From contig CAJCCO010000107.1 of assembly GCA_903960915.1 (NCBI GenBank), forward strand, positions 1 through 64,000: a stretch of DNA of 64,000 nt, written 5' to 3'. The notes beneath the pieces were generated by a model. That model made no database searches. It saw only the letters and a list, made by a program, of their open reading frames with translations, and was not told the DNA's origin. Positions 46,820 to 53,893 of this stretch are shown piece by piece. The stretch comes from an uncultured beta proteobacterium. Lineage in GTDB: Bacteria; Pseudomonadota; Gammaproteobacteria; Burkholderiales; Burkholderiaceae_C. Within the stretch, counting starts at the first letter, position 1. Each line of letters starts with the position of its first letter. The position numbers and the translations under genes are program-made.

Positions 46820-47785
46820 ATGAAACCTGTCCACACGCTGCTGATTTCTCTACTGGCCCTGCTGGGCTGCGCCACCGTACAGGCCCAGGGCAAGCCCATT
46901 CGGCTGGTGGTGCCCTACGCCGCGGGGGGTCCGATTGACGTGACGGCACGCGCGCTGGCCGAGCGCGTGAAGGACTCGCTGGGCACCGTCATCATTGACA
47001 ACAAGCCTGGCGCGGGCGGCAACATTGGTGCCGATGCGGTGGCCAAAGCAGCCCCGGATGGTTTGACCATTGGCATTGCCGCCACGGCCACGCATGCGGT
47101 TAACCCCTGGCTGTACGCCAAGATGCCCTACCAGGCCGCCACCGACTTTGCGCCCATCACCCAGATGGTCCGCGTGCCCAATGTGCTGGTGATAAACGCC
47201 GAGACAGCGCAGCGCCTGAAAATCAACAGCCTGGCCGACCTGGTGGCCTACGCGAAGGCACACCCGGCGCAACTCAACTACGGCAGTGGCGGCAATGGCA
47301 GCGCCGGTCATTTGGCGGGTGAAATGTTCAAGAAAGCCGCAGGTATTTTTGCCGTGCACATTCCTTACAACGGCGGCAACCCGGCGCAACTGGCCCTGCT
47401 GGCCGGCCAGGTGGATTTCAACTTTGACAACCTCGCCACCGCCGCGCCCAACATCCGCTCCGGCAAGCTCAAGGCGCTGGCCGTGACCACCCTGAACCGC
47501 TCGCCCGCCTTGCCCGACACGCCGCCTGTGGCCGACACCTTCAAAGGGTTTTCAATTGATACCTGGTGGGGTTTGGTGGCACCCGCGGGCACGCCCAAAG
47601 ACGTGCTGGCGCGCCTGAACCAGGCCTTTGTGGCTGCCCTGAACACGCCTGAAACCAAGACCCGTTTTGGCACGCTGCTGGCCGAGCCCGTGGGCGGCAG
47701 TGCCGAAGAGTTTGGCGCTTTCATGAAAGCTGAACTGGCCAAGTACGAAGGCCTGGTGAAAGCCTCGGGCGCGAAGGTGGACTGA
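46820..47785 (+). CDS. Bug-family tripartite tricarboxylate transporter receptor
   Basis: A 321-residue Bug receptor: signal peptide ending near TVQAQG (residue 23), then IRLVVPYAAGGPIDVTARAL, IIDNKPGAGGNIGADAVAKA and WGLVAPAGTPKDVLARL. It follows the reductase by 12 bp and may share its transcript, suggesting that uptake and redox modification are linked. No TctAB genes are adjacent. Confidence 0.9.
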   Translation: MKPVHTLLISLLALLGCATVQAQGKPIRLVVPYAAGGPIDVTARALAERVKDSLGTVIIDNKPGAGGNIGADAVAKAAPDGLTIGIAATATHAVNPWLYAKMPYQAATDFAPITQMVRVPNVLVINAETAQRLKINSLADLVAYAKAHPAQLNYGSGGNGSAGHLAGEMFKKAAGIFAVHIPYNGGNPAQLALLAGQVDFNFDNLATAAPNIRSGKLKALAVTTLNRSPALPDTPPVADTFKGFSIDTWWGLVAPAGTPKDVLARLNQAFVAALNTPETKTRFGTLLAEPVGGSAEEFGAFMKAELAKYEGLVKASGAKVD

Positions 47786-47880
47786 GCTGCTTGGTTGACT
47801 ACTTGGCGCCTTGACGAAGGGCCGCGCTTTAGCCAGGAGGTTTCTCGATCATCACGGGCCTCACCCCAAAAATTCGGCGC

Positions 47881-47931
47881 TCAGTGGCTGTGCAACTTCT
47901 CTTGCAGCCACACTTTGATGAGCGACTGTTA
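47881..47931 (-). pseudogene. Severed C-terminal tail of the BrnA-type antitoxin
   Basis: Directly after the antitoxin stop (TAA at 47931-47929), the same frame continues as QSLIKVWLQEKLHSH and a TGA at 47883-47881. This is the expected second helix of a ribbon-helix-helix domain (normally ...VPYQSLIKVWL...). The TAA occupies the position of the usual Tyr codon, so one base change (TAC/TAT to TAA) explains the break. Confidence 0.8.
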
Positions 47932-48159
47932 GGGCACATCCCGCGCATGGGCGGCCACCTTGATGCTGTCCAACAAGTGCTGGGGCAGTCGCAGTGAAAT
48001 GGTCTTGGTCGTAGGTCGCAAGTTGGGCAGCTTGATCTTTTGTGCGTTCGTCCAGTCCACATGTGCGGTGGAGTCGTGCGATTCCCAATAGGCGCGTTCT
48101 TGCGCCTCAGTCTTGAACTTAGGAATAAGTTTTTTAACGGTCTGCTTGTTCATAGACAC
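47929..48159 (-). CDS. brnA: BrnA/CopG-type antitoxin, truncated by a nonsense codon
   Basis: A 76-residue antitoxin partner of BrnT. The N-terminal region TEAQERAYWESHDST is typical of BrnA. The C-terminal ribbon-helix-helix starts with the strand TKTISLRLP and helix LLDSIKVAAHARD and is cut at DVP. The missing second helix is readable beyond the stop. Without it the protein should not dimerise or bind DNA normally, although the toxin-binding N-terminus remains. The gene start overlaps the toxin gene by 26 bp. Either a real inactivation or a base error. Confidence 0.82.
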   Translation of the reverse strand: MSMNKQTVKKLIPKFKTEAQERAYWESHDSTAHVDWTNAQKIKLPNLRPTTKTISLRLPQHLLDSIKVAAHARDVP

Positions 48160-48436
48160 TACGCTCCTTTTTGTGCGCGTCCCTGGCCGAGATCACGCGA
48201 ATCAACTCACCTGAACGGCGCAAAGTGAAGGTGATGTGCAATGGCCGCCTCTCATCAGTTTGGTCCAACGCATGAAACCGAACCTCGTCCTGGCTATGCG
48301 CCACATCGTCCAGCAAGAGCAGCGGGGCATTAAAGAAAATCTGTTCAGCCTCGGCCATACTGACACCGTGCTTATGGTTCTTGCGATCGTTGCCTGCATC
48401 CCACTCAAAGCCAATGATGGTTGAAAGATCAAACAT
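48134..48436 (-). CDS. brnT: BrnT-family toxin (ribonuclease)
   Basis: A 100-residue BrnT toxin, of the RelE-like RNase fold. The family pattern is clear: GFEWDAGNDRKNHKHGVSMAEAEQIF (the WD..K...KHGV.F.EA core), then DDVAHSQDEVRF, HITFTLRRSGELIRVISARDA and KKERSVYEQ. All regions expected for activity look intact. The ATG at 48436 has no ribosome site; a TAATAT element (48449-48444) lies directly upstream, so the message could be leaderless. Toxin-first order with the antitoxin overlapping behind it is standard for brnTA. Confidence 0.88.
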   Translation of the reverse strand: MFDLSTIIGFEWDAGNDRKNHKHGVSMAEAEQIFFNAPLLLLDDVAHSQDEVRFHALDQTDERRPLHITFTLRRSGELIRVISARDAHKKERSVYEQADR

Positions 48437-48567
48437 GATTTGTATATTACCGTCGTCTACATTTGGGCGGGGACTTGCCACCTGAAGTTTGACTTAAGAC
48501 AGGGAGGCATCAATCTTGAACAATACCCAGCCGCGGTGTTAAAAGCAAAAATCAAGTCATCCCTATT

Positions 48568-48708
48568 GAGGAGCGGAGGACAGAAGTACAGATCATTGTT
48601 TTCCTACACGAAGCAGAAGCAGGCCTGGCTACGGCCGATCTGTGTCACAGGCATGGCCTCTCTGATACCAACTACGTGGCCTGGAAAATTATGCTCAACC
48701 TAAATTAG
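48568..48708 (+). pseudogene. Relic of an IS3-family (IS407-type) OrfA transposase
   Basis: Forty-six codons ending in TAG read EVQIIVFLHEAEAGLATADL and CHRHGLSDTNYVAWK, closely matching the OrfA helix-turn-helix pattern EEQII.FLREADAG...DLCRRHG.S...Y..W. There is no good start, the leucine-zipper part and OrfB are missing, and no terminal repeats were seen. This is therefore a decayed fragment lying between brnT and puuD. Confidence 0.75.
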
Positions 48709-48724
48709 CGCAAAGAAAAATGGT

Positions 48725-49927
48725 TCAAGGCGTCGCCGCACCCGCTTCAAACCAGCGCTTGATTAACAGACGTTCGTCAGCGGTTATGGCCGTGGAATTG
48801 CTCATGGGCATCGCCTGGCTCACCACCACCTGCTGGTAAATATTTTGCGCGTGAAGTTTGACGTTGTCGGCTGAATCCAGCCGCACGTTTTTCATTTGCA
48901 CCTGCTCGCCGTGGCACAGGTAGCAGCGCTGCGCCAGCACCACCTGCACCTGGGCGTAATCAGGCGGCGAAGACGCCGAAGCCTTGGTGAGTGCCACATC
49001 GGCCGGCTTGAGCCAGACAATCATGGCCACGATCACCAGCACGCCCACCAGCGCATACGGCCAGGGGTGCGCATTGCGGCCGAGCTTGTAGCCGTGTCGC
49101 ATCACAAAAAACTGGCGAATGGCGGCGCCGGCAAACATCATGGCGATCAGCACCAGCCAGTTGTAGGGGTGGTTGTAGGTAAAGCTGTAGTGGCCGCTGA
49201 GCATGGCAAACAGCACCGGCAGGGTGAAGTAGGTGTTGTGCACGCTGCGCTGCTTGCCGCGCTTGCCGTGAATTGGGTCGACCGGCTCACCCGCCTTGAT
49301 GGCAGCCAGCACTTTTTTCTGCCCCGGAATAATCCAGAAGAACACGCTGGCACTCATGCTGGTGGCCAACATGGCACCCACCAGCAGGAAGGCGGCCCGC
49401 CCCGCAAACCAGTGGCAGGCCAACCAGGACGCCACGCACACCAGCACCAACACCAAGGCGCCAACGATGGCGTCGCCATGCTTGCGCTGGCCAAACACCC
49501 GGCAAATCAGGTCATACAAAAGCCAGAACACCACCAAAAAAGCAAGCGCCACGGCAATGGCGGTGGCAGGGGCCCAGTCCATGCGCGATTTGTCGATCAG
49601 GTAGGTGCTGGCGTTCCACAAATACGACACCGTGAACAGCGAAAAGCCCGACAACCAGGTGCTGTAGCTCTCCCAATAAAACCAGTGCAGGTGGCTGGGC
49701 AGCTTGGGTGGCGACACATTGAATTTGACCGGGTGGTAAAACCCGCCCCCGTGCACGGCCCAAAGCTCGCCGCTGACACCCTGTTGCTTCAGGTCTTCAT
49801 CCACCGGCGGCGTCAAGCTGCTGTCGAGGAAGACAAAATAAAACGAGGAGCCAATCCAGGCAATGGCGGTGATGACATGAACCCAGCGAAGCAGCAGGTT
49901 GGCCCAGTCGAGGTAGTAACTTTCCAT
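48725..49927 (-). CDS. puuD: Urate hydroxylase PuuD with cytochrome c domain
   Basis: A 400-residue inner-membrane urate oxidase that converts urate to 5-hydroxyisourate. About eight helices form the PuuD membrane part: WVHVITAIAWIGSSFYFVFLD at the start, WFYWESYSTWLSG, and HNTYFTLPVLFAMLSGHY with conserved His. The C-terminal ~85 residues are a cytochrome c domain with heme motif CYLCH (about residue 340) and likely axial Met in QAMPMSN. The electrons would therefore go to the respiratory chain. The ATG at 49927 follows AAGGA. Downstream of xdhC on the same strand. Confidence 0.93.
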   Translation of the reverse strand: MESYYLDWANLLLRWVHVITAIAWIGSSFYFVFLDSSLTPPVDEDLKQQGVSGELWAVHGGGFYHPVKFNVSPPKLPSHLHWFYWESYSTWLSGFSLFTVSYLWNASTYLIDKSRMDWAPATAIAVALAFLVVFWLLYDLICRVFGQRKHGDAIVGALVLVLVCVASWLACHWFAGRAAFLLVGAMLATSMSASVFFWIIPGQKKVLAAIKAGEPVDPIHGKRGKQRSVHNTYFTLPVLFAMLSGHYSFTYNHPYNWLVLIAMMFAGAAIRQFFVMRHGYKLGRNAHPWPYALVGVLVIVAMIVWLKPADVALTKASASSPPDYAQVQVVLAQRCYLCHGEQVQMKNVRLDSADNVKLHAQNIYQQVVVSQAMPMSNSTAITADERLLIKRWFEAGAATP

Positions 49928-50022
49928 CAGTCTCTTCCTTGGCGGCGCGCACACGGCGCTCCGCTGTCAAGCAGACTGCTCACCACTGCGGGCGCTGTAA
50001 GCAGAAAAAGGGTCGCGAACTT

Positions 50023-50039
50023 AGGCAGGGGACCTGCCT
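50023..50039. other. Short perfect hairpin between xdhC and puuD
   Basis: AGGCAGG, a three-base loop and CCTGCCT form a 7-bp perfect stem in the 192-bp spacer. No T run follows on either strand, so it is not a standard terminator. It could slow or process the xdhC-puuD transcript. Function unassigned. Confidence 0.4.
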
Positions 50040-50119
50040 CGCTCCGCTGCGACTCAAGGGGCAAAGTGTAGGGGTTTTTTGAGCAGGGCCGAGTGCCGTT
50101 TCATGCGGGCGCCTTGGGG

Positions 50120-50962
50120 CTATCCCTGAGTTAAGCCTTGCAACAACTGGGCCGCCACGGCTACCGCAATCACTTCGGGCGCTTTACCTGAGATACCGGG
50201 CACGCCAATGGGGCAGGTGATGCGAGCCAACTCTTGTTCACTGAACCCGCGCGCCTGCAGGCGGTGCCTGAACGTGGCCCATTTGGTTTTACTGCCAATC
50301 AACCCAACGAAGGGCAGGTCATCCTGCACACGCAGACGAAGCAGGCAGGCCGCCACCACGTCCAGGTCTTCGGCATGGCTAAAACTCATGATCAGCACCT
50401 GCGAGCCCGCCGGCAAAGTGGGCACGGCGGCCTGCACCGGGTCGGAGTGTTCAACCGTGGTGTTGGCGGGCAGTTGCGTGGGGAATATTTCATGGCGGCT
50501 GTCAAACCAGTTCACCCGAACCGGCAAATGGCCCAGCACCTGCACCAGCGCGTGACCCACGTGGCCGCCGCCAAACAAGGCCACCGGCATTTGGTGGGCG
50601 GTCAACCGGGCCTGCAGCCGCGGTAAGTCGGCGCGCGTGACGCGCTCCAACTGCAATTGCACCTCGCCCCCGCAGCACTGCCCCAGGCTGGGGCCCAAGG
50701 CAAAACGCAGCAGGCCCTCGCCAGGTGCGTGGAGCGCTGCGGGTACCGCGGCGCCCTGTGGATCGGCGTCCAGGCGCAGACGGGCTTGCGCCATGGCGGC
50801 AAACTCCAGATGCCCGCCGCCCACGGTGCCGACGGCGCCTTCCTTGAAGACACCCATCCAGGCACCGGCTTCACGCGGCACCGAGCCGCGCGAGGAATGC
50901 ACCGTGATCAACACGGCGTCTTCCACCGCGAGCCGGGCTAAAAATAATTCAGTAGTACTCAC
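50120..50962 (-). CDS. xdhC: Xanthine dehydrogenase accessory protein XdhC
   Basis: A 280-residue XdhC that sulfurates and inserts molybdenum cofactor into xanthine dehydrogenase. It has the N-terminal VLITVHSSRGSVPREAGAWM, the LGQCCGGEV motif (about residue 100) with cysteines, a Rossmann VALFGGGHVGHALVQVLG (about 132) and GLIGSKTKWATFRHRL. The start is GTG at 50962 with a weak ribosome site. The xdhA/xdhB structural genes are not next to it here, which is unusual, and must be elsewhere. First gene of an xdhC-puuD transcript. Confidence 0.92.
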   Translation of the reverse strand: MSTTELFLARLAVEDAVLITVHSSRGSVPREAGAWMGVFKEGAVGTVGGGHLEFAAMAQARLRLDADPQGAAVPAALHAPGEGLLRFALGPSLGQCCGGEVQLQLERVTRADLPRLQARLTAHQMPVALFGGGHVGHALVQVLGHLPVRVNWFDSRHEIFPTQLPANTTVEHSDPVQAAVPTLPAGSQVLIMSFSHAEDLDVVAACLLRLRVQDDLPFVGLIGSKTKWATFRHRLQARGFSEQELARITCPIGVPGISGKAPEVIAVAVAAQLLQGLTQG

Positions 50963-51021
50963 AAACCCTTAGTTTTTGCTCACAAAAAGGGGGGCACAAC
51001 GCCGCCAATTTGGGGCAAAGT

Positions 51022-51630
51022 ATGCCCATGAAACCCATTCAACCTGTTTTACGTCCATTTTTCGGGGCTTTTTTCAGCACGGTTTGTGTCGCCGTCGCCG
51101 CCTTCGTCACAGGCTGCGCCACGCCGCCGCCGCCGGTTCAAAGCGCGCCAGAGGTCAAGCCTGCACCCGCCTTGCCCCCTGTAGCTACCAGCCCTGTGCC
51201 CATTAAAGCGCCGGTTGAAGAAACAGCTGGCGTCCCTGTGCCTGTCCCTGTGCCTGTCCCTGCACCCGCCCCTGAAACGGCGAGCGCCAGGTCCAACGCC
51301 GCCACACCCAAAGACTACCGGCGCGATGCCGCCCAGCACCTGTACGCCCGCAACCCCAACCGCATTTTCAAAGGTAAATTGCCGCCCATGCTTTACGCCA
51401 TTGGCGTGTTGCAAGTGGAGGTGGACAGCCGGGGCATGGTCACCAGCACCCATTGGATGCGCTCGCCCAAACACGCCCCCGAGGTGGTGGCCGAGATTGA
51501 ACGCACCGTGCGCCTAGCGGCGCCCTATCCGGCCCCGGTGCGCCTGGGCCGCGTCACCTACACCGACACCTGGCTGTGGCACAAAAGCGGACTGTTTCAA
51601 CTCGACACCCTGACGGAAGGCCAGCACTAG
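51022..51630 (+). CDS. Proline-rich lipoprotein with TonB-like C-terminal domain
   Basis: A protein of about 202 residues. The leader ends in a lipobox FVTGC (Cys near residue 34), so it is a lipoprotein. A Pro/Val/Ala linker follows with a VPVPVPVPAPAPE run encoded by short GT/CC-rich repeats. The last ~90 residues (VLQVEVDSRGMVTSTHWMRS, then VVAEIERTVRLAAPYPAPV) have the pattern of a TonB C-terminal/periplasmic fold. Role unknown. ATG at 51022 or 51028 both fit. It lies within the purine locus but on the opposite strand to xdhC. Confidence 0.7.
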   Translation: MPMKPIQPVLRPFFGAFFSTVCVAVAAFVTGCATPPPPVQSAPEVKPAPALPPVATSPVPIKAPVEETAGVPVPVPVPVPAPAPETASARSNAATPKDYRRDAAQHLYARNPNRIFKGKLPPMLYAIGVLQVEVDSRGMVTSTHWMRSPKHAPEVVAEIERTVRLAAPYPAPVRLGRVTYTDTWLWHKSGLFQLDTLTEGQH

Positions 51631-51723
51631 GTTAGGCCCTGGTGCCAGAAACGCTGGGGAAGTAAGGCATTTTGGAAACTATCAGGACCTAGGAAGCGCT
51701 TGCAGCGCAGCGTGCAACCCCTC

Positions 51724-52077
51724 TCAGGACCCGCGGTAGGTGGAATAGCTCCAGGGGCTCACCAGCAGCGGCACATGGTAGTGCTGTTGCGGATCGGCAA
51801 TACCGAAATCCAGGCTCACGCGGTTAAGAAAATTGGGCTCGGGCAGCGCCACGCCCCGGGCCTTGAAGTAGGCTGCCACATCAAACACCAGTCGGTAGGT
51901 GCCGCGCTTGAGGCTGGCGTTGTCAAACAGAAGGCCATCGGGGTTGCGCCCATCGGCGTTCAGGGTGAACTGCTTGACCAACGTGGCGGCTTCGCCCTCG
52001 GTGGTAAACAGCGACACCTGCATGCCGGCAGCCGGCGTGCCGTGCATGGTGTCCAACACGTGTGTACTCAAACCCAT
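51724..52077 (-). CDS. uraH: 5-hydroxyisourate hydrolase (transthyretin-like)
   Basis: A 117-residue HIU hydrolase turning the PuuD product into OHCU. The signature is textbook: STHVLDTMHGTPAAGM at the N-terminus with the catalytic His, a central R in GRNPDG, and the C-terminal YHVPLLVSPWSYSTYRGS tetrapeptide. Length matches the family. It is divergent from the GntR regulator gene across a 123-bp region with a TGTATACA palindrome. Confidence 0.96.
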   Translation of the reverse strand: MGLSTHVLDTMHGTPAAGMQVSLFTTEGEAATLVKQFTLNADGRNPDGLLFDNASLKRGTYRLVFDVAAYFKARGVALPEPNFLNRVSLDFGIADPQQHYHVPLLVSPWSYSTYRGS

Positions 52078-52162
52078 AGGAGCATCCTTTCGGTAGTCGG
52101 CCAGAAACCAGGGACAGACCGGGGCAGACCGGGCGTCAAATTAAGCCGATGAAAAACAAAAA

Positions 52163-52172
52163 GTGTATACAA
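52163..52172. promoter_or_regulatory. Candidate GntR operator in the purine locus
   Basis: GTGTATACAA contains a perfect 8-bp palindrome TGTATACA in an AT-rich stretch, 30 bp before the GntR start and 86 bp from the HIU hydrolase start. FCD-type GntR proteins often bind sites with a GT...AC core like this. It could control both divergent units. Inference. Confidence 0.5.
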
Positions 52173-52200
52173 TTTTTAAAGTCGCCGCTATCATAACTGC

Positions 52201-52866
52201 ATGGAAAACTCCAGCACCAGCCAGATTGTTGACAGCCTCACCAAGGCCATCATCGAACATCGCCTGAACCCCGGCGCCAAATTGGCCGAGCAAAAGGTGG
52301 CAGATCATTTTGGCGTGTCGCGTACGCTGGTGCGCCAGGCTTTCTTCCTGCTGGCACAGAACCGGCTCATTCGCCTGGAGCCTGCTCGGGGTGCTTTTGT
52401 AGCCACCCCTTCGGCCGATGAGGCTCGGCAGGTGTTTGCCGTGCGCCGCATGCTGGAGCTGGAAATGACGCGCGCCTTTGTGCGCACCGTGACGCCGGCC
52501 ATGATCAAGTCGCTGAAAGCGCACGTGGCCCGCGAAAAGCTGGCCGTGCAGAATGAAGACGTACCCGGGCGCACCGAGTTGCTGGGCGACTTTCATGTCT
52601 GTATGGCCGAGCTCACGGGCAACCTGGTGCTGGCGCAAATGCTCGGAGACCTGATCTCGCGCTGCTCGCTGATCACGCTGATGTACCAGTCCGCCAGTGC
52701 TGCCGAGCATTCCAACACCGAGCACGCCACTATTGTGAAAGCCCTGGCCGCCAAAGACGAAGCCCTGGCGGTGCGCTTGATGGACGAACACCTGCACCAC
52801 GTTGAAGCCAACCTGACCTTCGAGCGCGAACAACCCCTCAACGACATTTCACAGGCCTTGTCCTGA
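52201..52866 (+). CDS. GntR-family (FCD) regulator of purine catabolism
   Basis: A 221-residue regulator. The winged helix covers residues ~10-70 (LAEQKVADHFGVSRTLVRQAFFLL), and the FCD domain follows (VRRMLELEMTRAF, then GDFHVCMAEL, HSNTEHATIVKAL) with the His/Asp set usually binding a metal. Position at the head of the puuE operon and divergent from uraH suggests control by a purine breakdown intermediate. Confidence 0.88.
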   Translation: MENSSTSQIVDSLTKAIIEHRLNPGAKLAEQKVADHFGVSRTLVRQAFFLLAQNRLIRLEPARGAFVATPSADEARQVFAVRRMLELEMTRAFVRTVTPAMIKSLKAHVAREKLAVQNEDVPGRTELLGDFHVCMAELTGNLVLAQMLGDLISRCSLITLMYQSASAAEHSNTEHATIVKALAAKDEALAVRLMDEHLHHVEANLTFEREQPLNDISQALS

Positions 52867-52906
52867 CGCTGCCCCCAACACTGACAAAGACACTGAAACT
52901 ATTCAC

Positions 52907-53857
52907 ATGAAAAATTACGACACCACCCTGCCCTACCCGCGCGACCTGATGGGCTACGGCCCCCAGGTACCGCATGCGCAATGGCCCGGCCAGGCCCGTG
53001 TGGCGGTGCAATTTGTGCTGAACTATGAAGAAGGTGGCGAGAACAGCGTGCTGCATGGCGACGCCGGTTCTGAGCAATTTTTGTCAGAGATGTTCAACCC
53101 GGCCAGCTACCCCGAGCGCCACATCAGCATGGAGGGCATTTACGAATACGGCTCGCGCGCGGGCGTGTGGCGCATCCTGCGCGAATTTGAGTCACGCCGC
53201 TTGCCGCTGACCGTGTTTGGCGTGGCCACCGCGCTGCAAAAACACCCCGAGCTGACCGCAGCCCTGCAAGCACTGGGGCACGACATCGCCTGCCACGGCC
53301 TGAAGTGGATTCACTACCAGCACATTGACGAAGCGACTGAGCGCGCCCATATGGCACAGGCCATGCAGATCCTGCAGGAGCTGACCGGTGAGCGCGCGCT
53401 GGGCTGGTACACCGGGCGCGACAGCCCCAACACGCGCCGCCTGGTGGCCGACTTTGGGGGCTTTGAGTACGACAGCGATTACTACGGTGACGACCTGCCG
53501 TTCTGGATGAAGGTACAAAAGACCGACGGCAGCGTGGCGCCTCAACTCATCGTGCCATACACCCTGGACTGCAACGACATGCGCTTTGCCCTGCCGCAAG
53601 GCTATTCGCACGCCGACCCGTTCTTTCAATACCTGAAAGACACGTTTGATGCGCTGTATGCAGAAGGCGACCCCAACGGCCTGAACGCCCCCAAGATGAT
53701 GAGCATTGGTATGCACTGTCGCCTGCTGGGCCGCCCTGGGCGCATCACCGCCCTGCAACGGTTTTTGGACCACATCCAGTCTCACGACCAGGTCTGGGTG
53801 GCGCGCCGCTTGGACATTGCGCGGCACTGGAAAACCGTGCACCCGTTCACGGCATAA
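52907..53857 (+). CDS. puuE: Allantoinase PuuE (polysaccharide-deacetylase fold)
   Basis: A 316-residue cofactor-light allantoinase that opens allantoin to allantoate. The start YPRDLMGYGPQVPHAQWPG is the PuuE N-terminus; VQFVLNYEEGGENSVLHGD, GHDIACHGLKWIHY and GWYTGRDSPNTRRLV follow. It has no DHBase metal cluster, which separates it from AllB. Second gene of the rightward purine operon, 40 bp after the regulator. Confidence 0.94.
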   Translation: MKNYDTTLPYPRDLMGYGPQVPHAQWPGQARVAVQFVLNYEEGGENSVLHGDAGSEQFLSEMFNPASYPERHISMEGIYEYGSRAGVWRILREFESRRLPLTVFGVATALQKHPELTAALQALGHDIACHGLKWIHYQHIDEATERAHMAQAMQILQELTGERALGWYTGRDSPNTRRLVADFGGFEYDSDYYGDDLPFWMKVQKTDGSVAPQLIVPYTLDCNDMRFALPQGYSHADPFFQYLKDTFDALYAEGDPNGLNAPKMMSIGMHCRLLGRPGRITALQRFLDHIQSHDQVWVARRLDIARHWKTVHPFTA

Positions 53858-53893
53858 GCCCAAAAAAGCCAAAGCACAAGCGAGCACATCCCC

